Counted from the stretch's first letter, positions 51,400 to 62,270 are shown. The stretch: 64,000 nt of DNA from Thainema sp966674685 (GCA_966674685.1 CBKWJC010000001.1:62001-126000); one strand, 5' to 3'. Notes: generated from the sequence alone by a model not told the origin. Translations and numbers: made by a program.

Positions 51400-51428
51400 T
51401 TCCTCGATTTAGGTCGCATCAATTTGCA

Positions 51429-51557
51429 TTAGTGCAATGGATGGAACAAGAGATCGGGAAAGAAACGATTGAATTCAATCAGGATTCCAGCCTGAATGGT
51501 CAGCCAGATAGCCGCTAGGACAGGAGCCGTAGACAGATATTTGAGGAAATTATCCAT
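51429..51557 (-). CDS. psaJ: Photosystem I subunit IX
   Basis: This very short gene encodes 42 residues starting MDNFLKYLSTAPVLAAIWLT and ending EFNRFFPDLLFHPLH. It is the typical single-helix PsaJ sequence, with a stromal N-terminus and the conserved EFNRFFPDLLF. PsaJ stabilises PsaF and binds chlorophyll at the PSI edge. It follows psaF by 37 bp and has the ribosome-binding-like GGAGAAT upstream. It is easily missed because of its size. Confidence 0.96.
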   Translation of the reverse strand: MDNFLKYLSTAPVLAAIWLTIQAGILIEFNRFFPDLLFHPLH

Positions 51558-51594
51558 GAAGCATTCTCCTACAATAGAGATGGACTAGTCAGAA

Positions 51595-52080
51595 CTAGCG
51601 AGGGGACACTGGAATTTCGTCATCCTTAGCTAGGAGTTCACCCGTCGTCAGCTCTTTAATAGCAGCTAAAGGCCAGGTTGCTCCAGCTAATGAACACTTA
51701 ATCGCCAGCGGAACATCAATAATGATTTCCTTATCCTCGGGGCTCTTTTCATTGCGAATCGCTTGAAGATAAGAGCGACCTGCCCAACCAATCCAACCTG
51801 CAATGATCAGGAATATGAGGCTGGGAATAATGAATTCTCCAGCATGATTTAAACGTCCATCAACAACGAGATGGGGTAGCCCATCTTCGCCACAGAGGAG
51901 ATTAGACTGACCGTAGAATTCAAACCGCTTTGCAGCAGCTTCATTGCGTGCATTGGCAGCACGCTGTTGGAAGGCCGGAGATTCGTTGCAAGGGGTCAAT
52001 CCTGCAACATCAGCAGATGCGGATGGAGCGAATCCAAACCACAAACAGAAAATGAGTAATACAGCAAACAGTCGTCGCAT
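51595..52080 (-). CDS. psaF: Photosystem I subunit III
   Basis: From the ATG at 52080 the product is 161 residues. It has a cleavable signal peptide (MRRLFAVLLIFCLWFGFAPS, then ASADVAG). The mature domain has the two conserved cysteines (LTPCNESPAF, NLLCGEDGLPHL), and a membrane helix follows (EFIIPSLIFLIIAGWIGWAG). PsaF forms part of the plastocyanin or cytochrome c6 docking side of PSI. A longer start at 52110 is unlikely, as the signal peptide begins at the chosen Met. Confidence 0.97.
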   Translation of the reverse strand: MRRLFAVLLIFCLWFGFAPSASADVAGLTPCNESPAFQQRAANARNEAAAKRFEFYGQSNLLCGEDGLPHLVVDGRLNHAGEFIIPSLIFLIIAGWIGWAGRSYLQAIRNEKSPEDKEIIIDVPLAIKCSLAGATWPLAAIKELTTGELLAKDDEIPVSPR

Positions 52081-52255
52081 AGAAATATTTCCTTTTGTTA
52101 CAAAGGACAAAGTTTGGTGTACAAAACGTTAAGTTATTTGTACGCAATTAGAGGCGAACTTCGCCGTAATCATACTCTTCTAAGTCATCTGCGTAAAGAT
52201 ACGCTTGTAAGAAGAGTTTACGTATTAGAACACGTATTAAAAAACGTACCAGTTA

Positions 52256-53311
52256 ATGGCAAAAATTTTGGCACTTGAAACGAGTTGTGATGAAACGGCG
52301 GTGGCGCTAGTTGATGATCGTCGAGTGCTGAGTAATGTTGTTGCGTCACAGATTGAAATTCATCGTCGCTATGGTGGCGTTGTGCCTGAGGTGGCCTCGC
52401 GTCATCATTTGGAGACAATTAATGATGCGATCGCACAAGCTCTGGCCGATGCTGATGCCACTTGGGCAGACATTGACGGGATCGCGGCCACCTGTGCACC
52501 TGGATTAATCGGGGCGCTGCTCGTCGGCGTCACAGCGGCTAAAACGCTGGCGATGGTGCATCACAAACCGTTTTTGGGCATTCACCACTTAGAAGGACAT
52601 ATCTACGCCTCCTATCTGAGTGAGCCGAAGTTAGAACCGCCGTTTTTGTGCCTACTTGTATCGGGTGGGCATACGAGCCTAATTCATGTCAAAGCCTGCG
52701 GCGAGTACGAAACCATCGGACAAACTCGCGATGATGCGGCAGGTGAGGCATTTGATAAGGTGGCGCGTCTGTTAAAACTGGGCTATCCGGGTGGGCCAGT
52801 GATTGACAAGCTGGCCAAAGAAGGAAGTGCGATCGCATTCCCCCTGCCCGAAGGTAACATTTCGTTACCCCAAGGCGGCTTTCATCCCTATGATTCCAGC
52901 TTTAGCGGTTTAAAGACAGCCGTGCTGCGGCTAACGGAAAAGCTAGAACGAGAAGCTGTAGAACCATTACCTGTAGCGGACATCGCCGCTAGCTTTCAGG
53001 AAACCGTTGCCAAATCACTCACCAAGCGAGCCGTTCGCTGTGCGCTGGATTACGACCTAAACACGATTGCCGTAGGCGGCGGCGTCGCTGCAAACAGTCG
53101 GCTGCGCCATCATCTCCAGCAGGCCGCAGCCGAACACCAGCTTAAGGTTCTATTTCCACCACTCAAGTTCTGTACGGACAATGCCGCCATGATTGGCTGC
53201 GCCGCAGCCGATCACTTCAACCAGGGCCATCGCTCGCCACTGAGCCTGTCGGTGCAGTCCCGCCTGGATATCACCCGTGTGATGGAGCTATATGACTCAC
53301 CCGTTGTGTAA
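52256..53311 (+). CDS. tsaD: tRNA N6-adenosine threonylcarbamoyltransferase
   Basis: TsaD (Kae1/YgjD) transfers the threonylcarbamoyl group to A37 of ANN-decoding tRNAs. The 351-residue protein has LALETSCDETAVALV at the start and the metal-binding HHLEGH (His111, His115). LVSGGHTSLI lies in the middle and VGGGVAANSRLR in the C-terminal half. It is divergent from psaF, and no tsaB or tsaE lies nearby. Confidence 0.97.
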   Translation: MAKILALETSCDETAVALVDDRRVLSNVVASQIEIHRRYGGVVPEVASRHHLETINDAIAQALADADATWADIDGIAATCAPGLIGALLVGVTAAKTLAMVHHKPFLGIHHLEGHIYASYLSEPKLEPPFLCLLVSGGHTSLIHVKACGEYETIGQTRDDAAGEAFDKVARLLKLGYPGGPVIDKLAKEGSAIAFPLPEGNISLPQGGFHPYDSSFSGLKTAVLRLTEKLEREAVEPLPVADIAASFQETVAKSLTKRAVRCALDYDLNTIAVGGGVAANSRLRHHLQQAAAEHQLKVLFPPLKFCTDNAAMIGCAAADHFNQGHRSPLSLSVQSRLDITRVMELYDSPVV

Positions 53312-53399
53312 AGGACTCAGAGCTGAGCATGGTGGGGTACAGGGTACAGTGCTGAGGGTTGAGTGACCGGAACACGCCTTACTCCTCTCGCCTCTCGCC

Positions 53400-53454
53400 T
53401 CACTATTTCCCAGTGCTAAGTCTTTACAGCCCTTTACAGCCTTTACAATCCCCC
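53400..53454. repeat. Pyrimidine-rich repeat block
   Basis: CTCTCGCCTCTCGCCTCACT is followed by CTTTACAGCC units up to the stop of the hydrolase gene. A GTGCTGAGGGTTGAGTG stretch precedes it at about 53351-53365. The combination is the same as at 50340-50455 and 54516-54655. Confidence 0.7.
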
Positions 53455-54390
53455 TCAAGCCGACAGCGTATTAGACTGCTGCCCAAATTGCTGGTGCTGC
53501 TGCACGACTGAGCGAATCGTTTGCGCCACTTGATCGGGCTGCTCAATCATTGAAAGGTGGCCGCAGTTGTCCAATTCCGTCACATTTGCTGCCTGTTGCT
53601 GAAATGATGGGTGGAAGCTGGCCAGATGTCGCACGTACTGCGGTTCCATGACCGTATCTTTTGCTCCGGCAATGAAGTGGAGCGGTTGTTCTAGACTCGC
53701 CACAATTTGCGGTAGTCGATGCACTTCTTCCTCGGTTGTAGACGTGAGTAGTGCTCCACGCGCCGCTGCGGCATCGGCTTTGACAAAATCAATTAATCGC
53801 TGCCGTCCCCAACGACGGGCTACGGGTCGGGCGACGCTATCTCGGGCAAATACCCAGTCCATGAGTGGCAGTTGGCTGAGCCAACGGGGACGAAATTTTA
53901 CGAGTTGCTGGCCGACGGCCCGGAATTTCTCGAATTCATTCTTCAGGTAAATTCCGCCGCCAGCATTGATGCAAATAACGCCCTGAATCCGCTCTGGGTC
54001 AAGATGAGCGGCCCAAATGGCGACACTGCCGCCCAGGGAATGGCCGATAATCCAGGCATTCGTGATATTGAGCTGATCCAACAAGCCGCTCAAATCCTCA
54101 GCGTAGGCTTGCAGGGTGTAGTTGCGATCGCAATCCTCTGTGCCAAACTCATGACGGGTTACATCAGAGATCGAGTCAGAGATCTGCTCAGACGCTATCG
54201 TCTCTAAAGACTCACCAAATCCACGCAGGTCATAGGCGATGCATTGAAACTGATCAACCAGTTGCTGCACAACTGGCTGCCAGTAGTGACGGCTGAGCAA
54301 CCAGCCATGCACAAATATCAGCGCCGGAGCAGCTTGATCGCCAAAGCGCTCATAGGTATGAGAAACCTGATTTACCGTAATGACTGGCAT
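53455..54390 (-). CDS. Alpha/beta hydrolase
   Basis: The 311-residue protein has the alpha/beta-hydrolase fold: oxyanion motif FVHGW (26-30), nucleophile elbow GHSLGG (116-121, Ser118), an acid in a later strand (FIAGAKDTVMEPQ) and the catalytic His in NCGHLSMIEQPDQV. It lacks a signal peptide and should be cytosolic. The substrate cannot be deduced. It is monocistronic between repeat blocks. Confidence 0.9.
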   Translation of the reverse strand: MPVITVNQVSHTYERFGDQAAPALIFVHGWLLSRHYWQPVVQQLVDQFQCIAYDLRGFGESLETIASEQISDSISDVTRHEFGTEDCDRNYTLQAYAEDLSGLLDQLNITNAWIIGHSLGGSVAIWAAHLDPERIQGVICINAGGGIYLKNEFEKFRAVGQQLVKFRPRWLSQLPLMDWVFARDSVARPVARRWGRQRLIDFVKADAAAARGALLTSTTEEEVHRLPQIVASLEQPLHFIAGAKDTVMEPQYVRHLASFHPSFQQQAANVTELDNCGHLSMIEQPDQVAQTIRSVVQQHQQFGQQSNTLSA

Positions 54391-54515
54391 CGATCCCGAG
54401 GCAATCGCAATAAATGAGCAATTGTACCGATCATGACATGAATTGATGTCATGACCAAGCAGATGTGCTCATTGATACCAAGCTTGGCGCATTGGTATCT
54501 GAAAAAGCTGTGAGT

Positions 54516-54655
54516 ACCAGTTCTGCAATTTGGTACTAAAGAGGGGGCAGTGCTGGGGACTGAGTCTTTACAGCCTCTATAGCCTTGACAGCCCTCTACA
54601 GCCCTTCACACCCTACGCCTTACTCCTCACTCCTCTCGCCTCACTTTCTGAATCC
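54516..54655. repeat. Composite repeat with a family K left flank, copy 3
   Basis: It opens with CCAGTTCTGCAATTTGGTAC, continues with GTGCTGGGGACTGAG and several CTTTACAGCC or CTCTACAGCCC units, and ends with CTCCTCTCGCCTCACTTTC directly before the stop codon of the ACT-like gene. The right flank of the other copies is missing. Confidence 0.7.
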
Positions 54656-54658
54656 CGA

Positions 54659-55384
54659 CTAATACTCCTGAGCCAGCAGCCGCTGCTTCATACATTCGGC
54701 AATTTTGTGGCCGATATACTCCGGGATCAAGTTTTCGTTTGGCCCCAGCAGGTACAAAATTAAGCGGGTACGTCCCCGCCAAACTAGCAAATTAGCGTTG
54801 ACAACTAGTAAATCTTCCTGCCAAACGGCGTACATAACCTTATAAAACAAACCTGGCTGGTTATCCGCTTCGATCAACAGCGCTGGCAGATGAAACACCG
54901 GATCAACGTAAAATTCGGTCTCGACCTGCTCTAGCCCCGCATCTAAGTTAAATTCAACGGCTAGCATTTCTTCCACTTCAAACCGTCCTGCCAGCGCCTC
55001 ACGGATAGCGCGACAGACGTTATCCGCCGTCTTGTCCGTCAGCGCCTTGCCGCTGCGGGAGACCACCAGCTTGATAAACACCAGCATGGGGGGATAAATT
55101 TGCCCATAGAGACTGAGGCTATGAATCGTTAAACCATAGGCCGCCAGCACCCCAAAGATGTCGCTGAGCAGGAAGGACTGATTGCGATAAGCAAAATGGA
55201 GCGCACTCTTGTTTCCTTCTGGCTTCAGCTCAATGACGGCTTGCTTTCGCTTGTAGAGCTGATAGGCCAGACGAAGATTTTGCAACTGGATTTCGCTGCT
55301 GACAAATTGCTCATAGAACTGAGGAAAAGCCCGATTGAAGCGCTTTAGCAGATCTAGCGTTACTGGTTTTAAACCCGCAGCCAT
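54659..55384 (-). CDS. ACT-domain-like protein
   Basis: The 241-residue protein appears to contain two ACT-like regions, one around LLSDIFGVLAAYGLTIHSLS and one around LLIEADNQPGLFYKVMYAVW. The second matches the ACT pattern near DxPGLL and resembles the C-terminal part of GlnD-type uridylyltransferases. It has no catalytic domain. It may bind amino acids and act as a regulator, but this is inference. It ends next to a pyrimidine-rich repeat. Confidence 0.72.
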   Translation of the reverse strand: MAAGLKPVTLDLLKRFNRAFPQFYEQFVSSEIQLQNLRLAYQLYKRKQAVIELKPEGNKSALHFAYRNQSFLLSDIFGVLAAYGLTIHSLSLYGQIYPPMLVFIKLVVSRSGKALTDKTADNVCRAIREALAGRFEVEEMLAVEFNLDAGLEQVETEFYVDPVFHLPALLIEADNQPGLFYKVMYAVWQEDLLVVNANLLVWRGRTRLILYLLGPNENLIPEYIGHKIAECMKQRLLAQEY

Positions 55385-55822
55385 GATGGGGATCTTGCCT
55401 TCCTTGCCAAATAAACCAACCGAAATATCGCAGGTAGTCTTAATGCTGTTGTGTAGTATGGGCAGAAGCTTACACTACATAAAACGTGAATACTACTACC
55501 GAATTACAAACCCGAATTTAAACACTGATGGATGCAGATTGTGATGTAGATGTAGATAGATCTCAATGTGGATAGACCTAATATAGCGATCCATATAGTA
55601 GAACACCCATCCGAAAGTGATCTGCAAAAGTAATCTGCGATCGCAACACTATAACTCTTATCTATCCTAAATCTCAAAGCAGCGGTCAAACCGGGAAAAC
55701 ATCCAGTATTTGAACTGATTCCAAGTTAGGTCGAAAATTGGAAGTCTGGCGGCGTGATAGAAGCGTTCGAGGATATACTAGCTAGTACTGTTTTCTAACG
55801 CCTAATCATCACGTACGTCTGC
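55385..55822. other. Intergenic region between divergent genes
   Basis: No gene is seen in 438 bp. A short GATGTAGATGTAGATAGAT repeat lies near 55543-55561. The two divergent promoters should be here. Confidence 0.5.
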
Positions 55823-56338
55823 ATGGGTTTTTGGAAAAGCTTATTCACCACCCCAGACTCGTCCCCTACGTCCATACCAATCTTGACCGACGAAGTGCTT
55901 GCTGAGGACAACAACGATGAGACTCGGATCGTGTTCAGCACTGAACGAGACATCGACCTGTATGACCTAGAAGAGCTTTGTGATGCAGTTGGCTGGTCTC
56001 GCCGCCCGCTGCGTAAGGTCAAAAAAGCGATTCAATACAGCTTTTTGGTCGTATCGATGTGGGAGGTACGGGGTAATCGTCGCCGCCTGATTGGTTTCTC
56101 GCGAGCGACATCGGATCATGCCTTCAATGCCACAATTTGGGATGTTGTTGTTCATCCCGATTTTCAAGGACGTGGTTTAGGCAAAGCGCTGATGAAACAA
56201 CTGATTAAAAAGCTCCGCAGCGAAGACATTAGCAATGTCACGCTGTTCGCTGATCCGCACGTTGTGGAATTTTATAAACAGCTTGGCTTCATGCCCGATC
56301 CTGAAGGCATCAAAGGAATGTTTTGGTATCCTGACTAA
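55823..56338 (+). CDS. GNAT family N-acetyltransferase (chloroplast NSI/GNAT-like)
   Basis: The 171-residue protein has the GNAT acetyl-CoA loop QGRGLG (115-120) in VVVHPDFQGRGLGKALMKQL and the C-terminal DPHVVEFYKQLGFMPD. The N-terminal block RDIDLYDLEELCDAVGWSRR matches the group of plastid GNATs (NSI type) known as dual lysine/N-terminal acetyltransferases. In cyanobacteria the substrate is unclear. A terminator hairpin follows 20 bp after the stop. Confidence 0.88.
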   Translation: MGFWKSLFTTPDSSPTSIPILTDEVLAEDNNDETRIVFSTERDIDLYDLEELCDAVGWSRRPLRKVKKAIQYSFLVVSMWEVRGNRRRLIGFSRATSDHAFNATIWDVVVHPDFQGRGLGKALMKQLIKKLRSEDISNVTLFADPHVVEFYKQLGFMPDPEGIKGMFWYPD

Positions 56339-56360
56339 ATTTGAGTGCCGACTTATTCGA

Positions 56361-56393
56361 GAAAAGGGGAGCTGTACTGCGGTTCCCCTTTTT
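56361..56393 (+). terminator. Terminator after the GNAT gene
   Basis: GAAAAGGGGA pairs with TCCCCTTTT(T), with the loop partly closed by a GC pair. It is followed by T residues and lies before the convergent DUF4332 gene. Confidence 0.8.
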
Positions 56394-56410
56394 CAGCTTT
56401 AAGACGAGCC

Positions 56411-56875
56411 TTAAGAACCGTAGACGGATTGACAGAGCGATCGCGCTTGGGCAATCCAGCGGCTAATATCTTCAACCTTGGGGCACAGATCCATCCGCTG
56501 CAAATTGGCAACGTAGAACTTGCGGGTCTGCCGAAATAGCTGCTGGGGGGACGTATTGGCCAAAACCTGCATCGACGCGATGCCTGAATGCAGCAGCACC
56601 CCGCAGTGCTGACAGCCCACGTCAGGCACCTGCGCTAAATCAGCCAGAGCCACCCAGCGATTAACGTGCTGTACATGCAGATTAAGCTGATTGGCCAACT
56701 GCTGCCGCAACACCTGCGTTTTACCTCGCTGCAAAAGCTGAAGCGTGTTCTCAATGCCAATATCAATCAACTGCTGCTGGTATTCAGCCGATAAACCTGG
56801 CAAGTTCTGAATGCGCCAATACCGACAGGGAACCGCATCCGATGACTGAGATTTTGCCCTAGAAGATGAATTCAT
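56411..56875 (-). CDS. DUF4332 domain protein
   Basis: The 154-residue protein has helix-hairpin-helix-like repeats typical of DUF4332: RIQNLPGLSAEYQQQLIDIG in the first and ALADLAQVPDVGCQHCGVLL in the second. The pair CQHC could bind a metal. Similar domains occur in proteins thought to bind DNA or other proteins, but no function is established. It lies alone between the GNAT gene and tRNA-Pro. Confidence 0.8.
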   Translation of the reverse strand: MNSSSRAKSQSSDAVPCRYWRIQNLPGLSAEYQQQLIDIGIENTLQLLQRGKTQVLRQQLANQLNLHVQHVNRWVALADLAQVPDVGCQHCGVLLHSGIASMQVLANTSPQQLFRQTRKFYVANLQRMDLCPKVEDISRWIAQARSLCQSVYGS

Positions 56876-56976
56876 ACCTGTAGTCTATCGCGAGGCAACT
56901 TCATCGAACCGTCCTCATCTTTTATCAAACCGCTACACATAATTGAGCAAAGCAAGTTATACTGGTGTACGTGTTA

Positions 56977-57050
56977 CGGGATGTAGCGCAGCTTGGTAGC
57001 GCGCCTGCTTTGGGAGCAGGATGTCGCAGGTTCAAATCCTGTCATCCCGA
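56977..57050 (+). tRNA. tRNA-Pro (anticodon TGG)
   Basis: A 74-base cloverleaf is visible. The acceptor stem is CGGGATG/CATCCCG with discriminator A, the D arm contains AGCGCAGCTTGGTAGCGC, and the anticodon stem CCTGC/GCAGG closes the loop TTTGGGA (anticodon TGG at 57011-57013). The T arm is GCAGGTTCAAATCCTGT. The CCA end is not encoded. Confidence 0.97.
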
Positions 57051-57332
57051 TTTATTAATCGAATCTATTATTTGTTTCACTGGAACTCAGACAGCCGATT
57101 CATAGTCTTCGATGTATAACACAGTTGAATTGTGTTAATCTGAGTCCTCAGATTGCAGGACTTGCTCAGTTAGTCTCAGTTTTCTTGCATTATCATCCAG
57201 AAGATGGATTTTAAATAAATCGGCTTTAGCCAAAACAAACTTTGGTTACAGTTAACATGCAAGAAAGCAAGTTTGTCGCTCGTACAGAAAGAGCATTGAG
57301 ACGATTTTTCAATCTCGTTATCAGGAGAACTT

Positions 57333-58085
57333 ATGAAAGCATTGATCCGGTGGGGAAAAACAGCAGGTTTAATCGGTGGTGCTGTGGCCTGTTCTCTGCT
57401 CGCAGGTGGGTTGGAAGCATTAGCGCTAACCCAAGAGCAAATTATTGAGAAGCTGGCCGCTGTCCCTGTGTTCACAATTACAGATGCTCAAGGTTCGCCT
57501 TTGGTCGCATCGCCCCAAAATGGAGAAGGGCAGGGTGCCGTGGCTGGTGTATTTCTGAGCCAAGAGGATGCTCAAAGCTTTCTCAATCGTGTAACCCAGC
57601 AAGATCCCGAAGTTGCAGGTAATGTTCAGGTGACGCCTGTTTCACTCGGACAAGTTTATCAGCTAGCCCAACGCAGCAGCCAAGAAGATGCGGGTCTGCA
57701 ATTTGCCTACTTTGCAGATGATGCACAAATTCAGTCTGCGGTTGAGCTTCTGCAAAGCAGCGGCCAGGAGATCAGTGTCGATCAGTTTAATGGGGTACCG
57801 CTATTTTTGGCTCGTTCCACGGCTGATGGTGGATATTTGACCGTAACTAGCGAAGATCAGCAGGTGATCCCAGTTTATTTTGAGCGGGAAGGACTACAGC
57901 GTCTGTTGGATCGGGTCGAGCAGCAGCAAAGCGATTTGTCGGGTAATGTGGAAATTCAGGTGGTTAGTCTACAGGGTGTGATTGCCACGATGGAAAGCAG
58001 CGATAATCCTGATCTAGAGCAGATTATGCTGATTCCACCGACTGACTCTGTGGAGTATATTCGCTCGCTACAGTCTGGACAGTAA
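57333..58085 (+). CDS. Tic22 family protein
   Basis: The 250-residue protein has a signal peptide (TAGLIGGAVACSLLAGGLEA, ending ALALTQ) and a Tic22-like domain: KLAAVPVFTITDAQGSPLVA, GVFLSQEDAQSFLNRVTQQD and VIPVYFEREGLQRLLDRVEQ. Tic22 acts in the intermembrane space of plastids, and the cyanobacterial relative is periplasmic and linked to outer membrane protein assembly. AGGAGA lies 5 bases upstream of the start. prmC follows after 10 bp, so they may share a transcript. Confidence 0.9.
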   Translation: MKALIRWGKTAGLIGGAVACSLLAGGLEALALTQEQIIEKLAAVPVFTITDAQGSPLVASPQNGEGQGAVAGVFLSQEDAQSFLNRVTQQDPEVAGNVQVTPVSLGQVYQLAQRSSQEDAGLQFAYFADDAQIQSAVELLQSSGQEISVDQFNGVPLFLARSTADGGYLTVTSEDQQVIPVYFEREGLQRLLDRVEQQQSDLSGNVEIQVVSLQGVIATMESSDNPDLEQIMLIPPTDSVEYIRSLQSGQ

Positions 58086-58095
58086 TCATATTGTC

Positions 58096-59046
58096 ATGAT
58101 CAACTCAGATTCTGAGTTCAAGCACCCATCTCTGACGAATCAGGGATGGGTGCATTTGATTGTAGGCGCGGCACTTTTTCAGTGGCGACAGCAGGCTCGT
58201 CAAGCTGCGATCGCATCCCATATTCCCCCTCACGAACTCGATTGGTTACTTACTTCAGTTACAGCACTCGATCGCTTAGCCCTGCGGCTCGGCTCCGATG
58301 CTCAGCAGTCGGAGATCAAAGCAAAAGTTTCACTGGCAGAATTAGACCAGATCTGGCAGCAGCGAGTTGAACAGCGGATTCCGCTCCAGTATTTGATCGG
58401 TTCAACCCCCTGGCGCAATTTTGAGCTGGTGGTCTCGCCTGCGGTTTTGATTCCGCGACCGGAAACGGAGTCGATCATTGATCTGGCGATCTCGGCCATT
58501 CAGCAAACTGGGATTGATCACCCAGAATCGGGAAATTGGGCTGATTTGGGCACGGGTAGTGGCGCGATCGCACTGGGTCTAGCTGAAGCGATGCCCGACG
58601 CTCACATTCATGCGGTGGATTACAGCCGCGAGGCACTTGCGATCGCACAGTTGAATGCTGAGCGGTATGAGTTGCGATCGCGGATTCAGTTTTATCACGG
58701 TAACTGGTTTGAACCGCTGACGCATTTGCAGGGACAGTTCACGGGCATTCTGTCGAATCCGCCCTATATCCCTAGTCAAACCGTACTGACGCTACAGGCT
58801 GAAGTAGTTGAGCATGAGCCACACTTGGCGCTGGACGGAGGGCAAGATGGCTTAGACTGCATTCGGCATATTGTTCAAGCGGCACCGCTTTACTTGAAGT
58901 TGGGAGGAATCTTGCTGTTTGAGATCATGGCTGGTCAGGGCAAAGACGTAGCCCAGATCTTGCAGCAGAGCGGACAGTTTACTGGAATTGAGATTCAACC
59001 GGACTATGCAGGATTGGATCGATTTGCCTTGGCTTATCGATGTTGA
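58096..59046 (+). CDS. prmC: Peptide chain release factor N5-glutamine methyltransferase
   Basis: PrmC methylates the GGQ glutamine of release factors RF1 and RF2 using SAM. The 316-residue protein has an N-terminal helical domain, the SAM-binding motif LGTGSGA (151-157) and the catalytic NPPY (221-224) in SNPPYIPS. It also contains VLIPRPETE, typical of the family. It follows tic22 by 10 bp and is closed by a strong terminator. Confidence 0.96.
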   Translation: MINSDSEFKHPSLTNQGWVHLIVGAALFQWRQQARQAAIASHIPPHELDWLLTSVTALDRLALRLGSDAQQSEIKAKVSLAELDQIWQQRVEQRIPLQYLIGSTPWRNFELVVSPAVLIPRPETESIIDLAISAIQQTGIDHPESGNWADLGTGSGAIALGLAEAMPDAHIHAVDYSREALAIAQLNAERYELRSRIQFYHGNWFEPLTHLQGQFTGILSNPPYIPSQTVLTLQAEVVEHEPHLALDGGQDGLDCIRHIVQAAPLYLKLGGILLFEIMAGQGKDVAQILQQSGQFTGIEIQPDYAGLDRFALAYRC

Positions 59047-59071
59047 GTTTGAATTCAAATCCTCAAAGACT

Positions 59072-59096
59072 AAAAGCGCGGCTCAGCCGCGCTTTT
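59072..59096. terminator. Bidirectional terminator between prmC and cimA
   Basis: AAAAGCGCGGC and GCCGCGCTTTT form an 11-bp perfect stem with the loop TCA. It ends both convergent genes. Confidence 0.93.
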
Positions 59097-59129
59097 GGTG
59101 TATTTTGCCAATGGATTATGCGAAATCGG

Positions 59130-60785
<1,656 letters not shown>

Positions 60786-60840
60786 AGGAAATGGGGTTAG
60801 GCCGATGGAGTCATTCAATTGCGATCGCAATAAATCACAT

Positions 60841-60941
60841 CAAGTAGGTTCGCATCAATAAACAAACGCATCTAACAAATTGGGGGAATCGCAGGAGTTC
60901 CCCATTTTTTAAATGTGCATTTATTGATATGCAGCTACTTA
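60841..60941. repeat. Family A fold-back element, copy 9
   Basis: It starts CAAGTAGGTTCGCATCAATA and ends TATTGATATGCAGCTACTTA. The core AAATTGGGGGAATCGCAGG and TTCCCCATTTTTT differs from the CCGGGGGAG of other copies but keeps the pairing. Confidence 0.8.
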
Positions 60942-61002
60942 GATTGAATAAATCTCTAGTTTAAATCATTCCAATCCGAAGCTAGTCTGATGCCATCAAT
61001 CG

Positions 61003-61902
61003 CTAGAATCCTGTTTCCCGCCAGGGTGACGGATCAACGGCAATACCGTGAACATACAGACCCCAGTGCAAATGAGGCCCCGTTGCTGATCCAGTAGCGC
61101 CAACGGCACCCAGTACCTGTCCAGCCTCGACCATTTGGCCTTCCTGGACATCAATCCGGCTCATGTGGATCATGATACTGAGGACACCTTGACCGTGATC
61201 AATGCCAACCGTATTGCCGTGTAGCTCAAAACCATCAGCGACTCGTCCCACAAGCGCCACGCGTCCGGCAGCCGGAGCAACAATGGGACTACCTGTTCCA
61301 GCTGCGTAATCGACGCCGCGATGGTAATAGTCTTCGGCAAAGTCGCCATTGTAGTAGCGCCGCACGCCGTAGACGGAGCTAACTGAACCGCTGCTGGGAC
61401 GGAGCAGCGGGCCATTCCAGTATCGTTCAGGGGTGTTGAGCTGCTTGAACGCGTCTACGCGATCAAACTCATGATCTGTGCCTTCGATGCTGGCAACGCC
61501 CGGTGAAAAGTTGATGCGCTGAGTCGGAAAATCGCGGTTCCGTAGCCAAACGGTGAAGTTGCGGGTGTCTTCCTGGCCGAAAATGCGGACGAGCTTTTCT
61601 CCCGGTGCATCAAGCGGACTGGTCGGCAAGAGTGCCTGATAGCGGTTGCCGCCGATGGGATAGGACGGATATTCCGTTTCTCCCAGGGTGACAGTGGGTG
61701 GTGTTGTAGACTGGGGATTTTCGGCCTGGACAATGACAGAAATCGTTTCGCCCAGTTGTGGATTGGGTGGATTAATCTGCACTTCATACGCTGGACTGGG
61801 GGTAGCCAGCAGCATGATGGCGAGACTGGTTGCGATCGCAGTTCCGATCAAAAACCAGCGCCGCAGGGAGAAAAAGCGCGATCGCAATTGAGGCCAAACC
61901 AT
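61003..61902 (-). CDS. M23 family metallopeptidase
   Basis: The 299-residue exported protein has a membrane or signal segment (RWFLIGTAIATSLAIMLLAT), a beta-rich domain (residues 40-130) and a LytM/M23 domain with the zinc ligands HRGVD (His194, Asp198) and HLH (277-279); IHMSR supplies His246. It is therefore predicted to be an active endopeptidase cleaving peptidoglycan cross-links in the periplasm. It stands alone. Confidence 0.92.
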   Translation of the reverse strand: MVWPQLRSRFFSLRRWFLIGTAIATSLAIMLLATPSPAYEVQINPPNPQLGETISVIVQAENPQSTTPPTVTLGETEYPSYPIGGNRYQALLPTSPLDAPGEKLVRIFGQEDTRNFTVWLRNRDFPTQRINFSPGVASIEGTDHEFDRVDAFKQLNTPERYWNGPLLRPSSGSVSSVYGVRRYYNGDFAEDYYHRGVDYAAGTGSPIVAPAAGRVALVGRVADGFELHGNTVGIDHGQGVLSIMIHMSRIDVQEGQMVEAGQVLGAVGATGSATGPHLHWGLYVHGIAVDPSPWRETGF

Positions 61903-62054
61903 AGACAGTCGTGATTGTAGAGAAACTAATGCGAGAGCCGAATGCAGTCAGTCAATGGAACATGCTGTAGGGTGTGTCAGGCAAAACCGTAACGCACCTT
62001 TTATTAAGACGTTGATGTGGCTAACTAAAGCTAACTAGTGGTGTAGCAAAGGGC

Positions 62055-62270
62055 TTAACTCTTGGGTTTGATATACACCATTGCCTGTCGCCAAATAATG
62101 GTCGGCTGATCATACTGATCGACTAAGCATAGGCAATCAGAATCTTGCCAGCGGATCTTGCCAACGAGCAAATCATCGGTGATCAACTTCGCTTCGACTT
62201 CCTGAGCATCACGGATCAGGGTTTGCATTTGTCTCACACTAGGCAAAGAGGTATCAAGTTCGAGCGCCAT
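62055..62270 (-). CDS. hfq: Hfq-like RNA-binding protein (cyanobacterial type)
   Basis: The 71-residue protein shows the short cyanobacterial Hfq layout: LPSVRQMQTLIRDAQEVEAK in the N-terminal helix and Sm1 start, LVGKIRWQDSDCLCLVD in Sm1, and TIIWRQAMVYIKP in Sm2. Cyanobacterial Hfq lacks many of the RNA-binding residues of E. coli Hfq. In Synechocystis it is needed for type IV pilus-based motility through binding to the pilus ATPase PilB1. It is followed by a short gap before dapF on the other strand. Confidence 0.88.
   Translation of the reverse strand: MALELDTSLPSVRQMQTLIRDAQEVEAKLITDDLLVGKIRWQDSDCLCLVDQYDQPTIIWRQAMVYIKPKS

Noticed and set aside
51134..51428. Possible psaI between psaJ and psaL
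   Set aside because: No short frame with the PsaI-like hydrophobic helix was found in this stretch on either strand.
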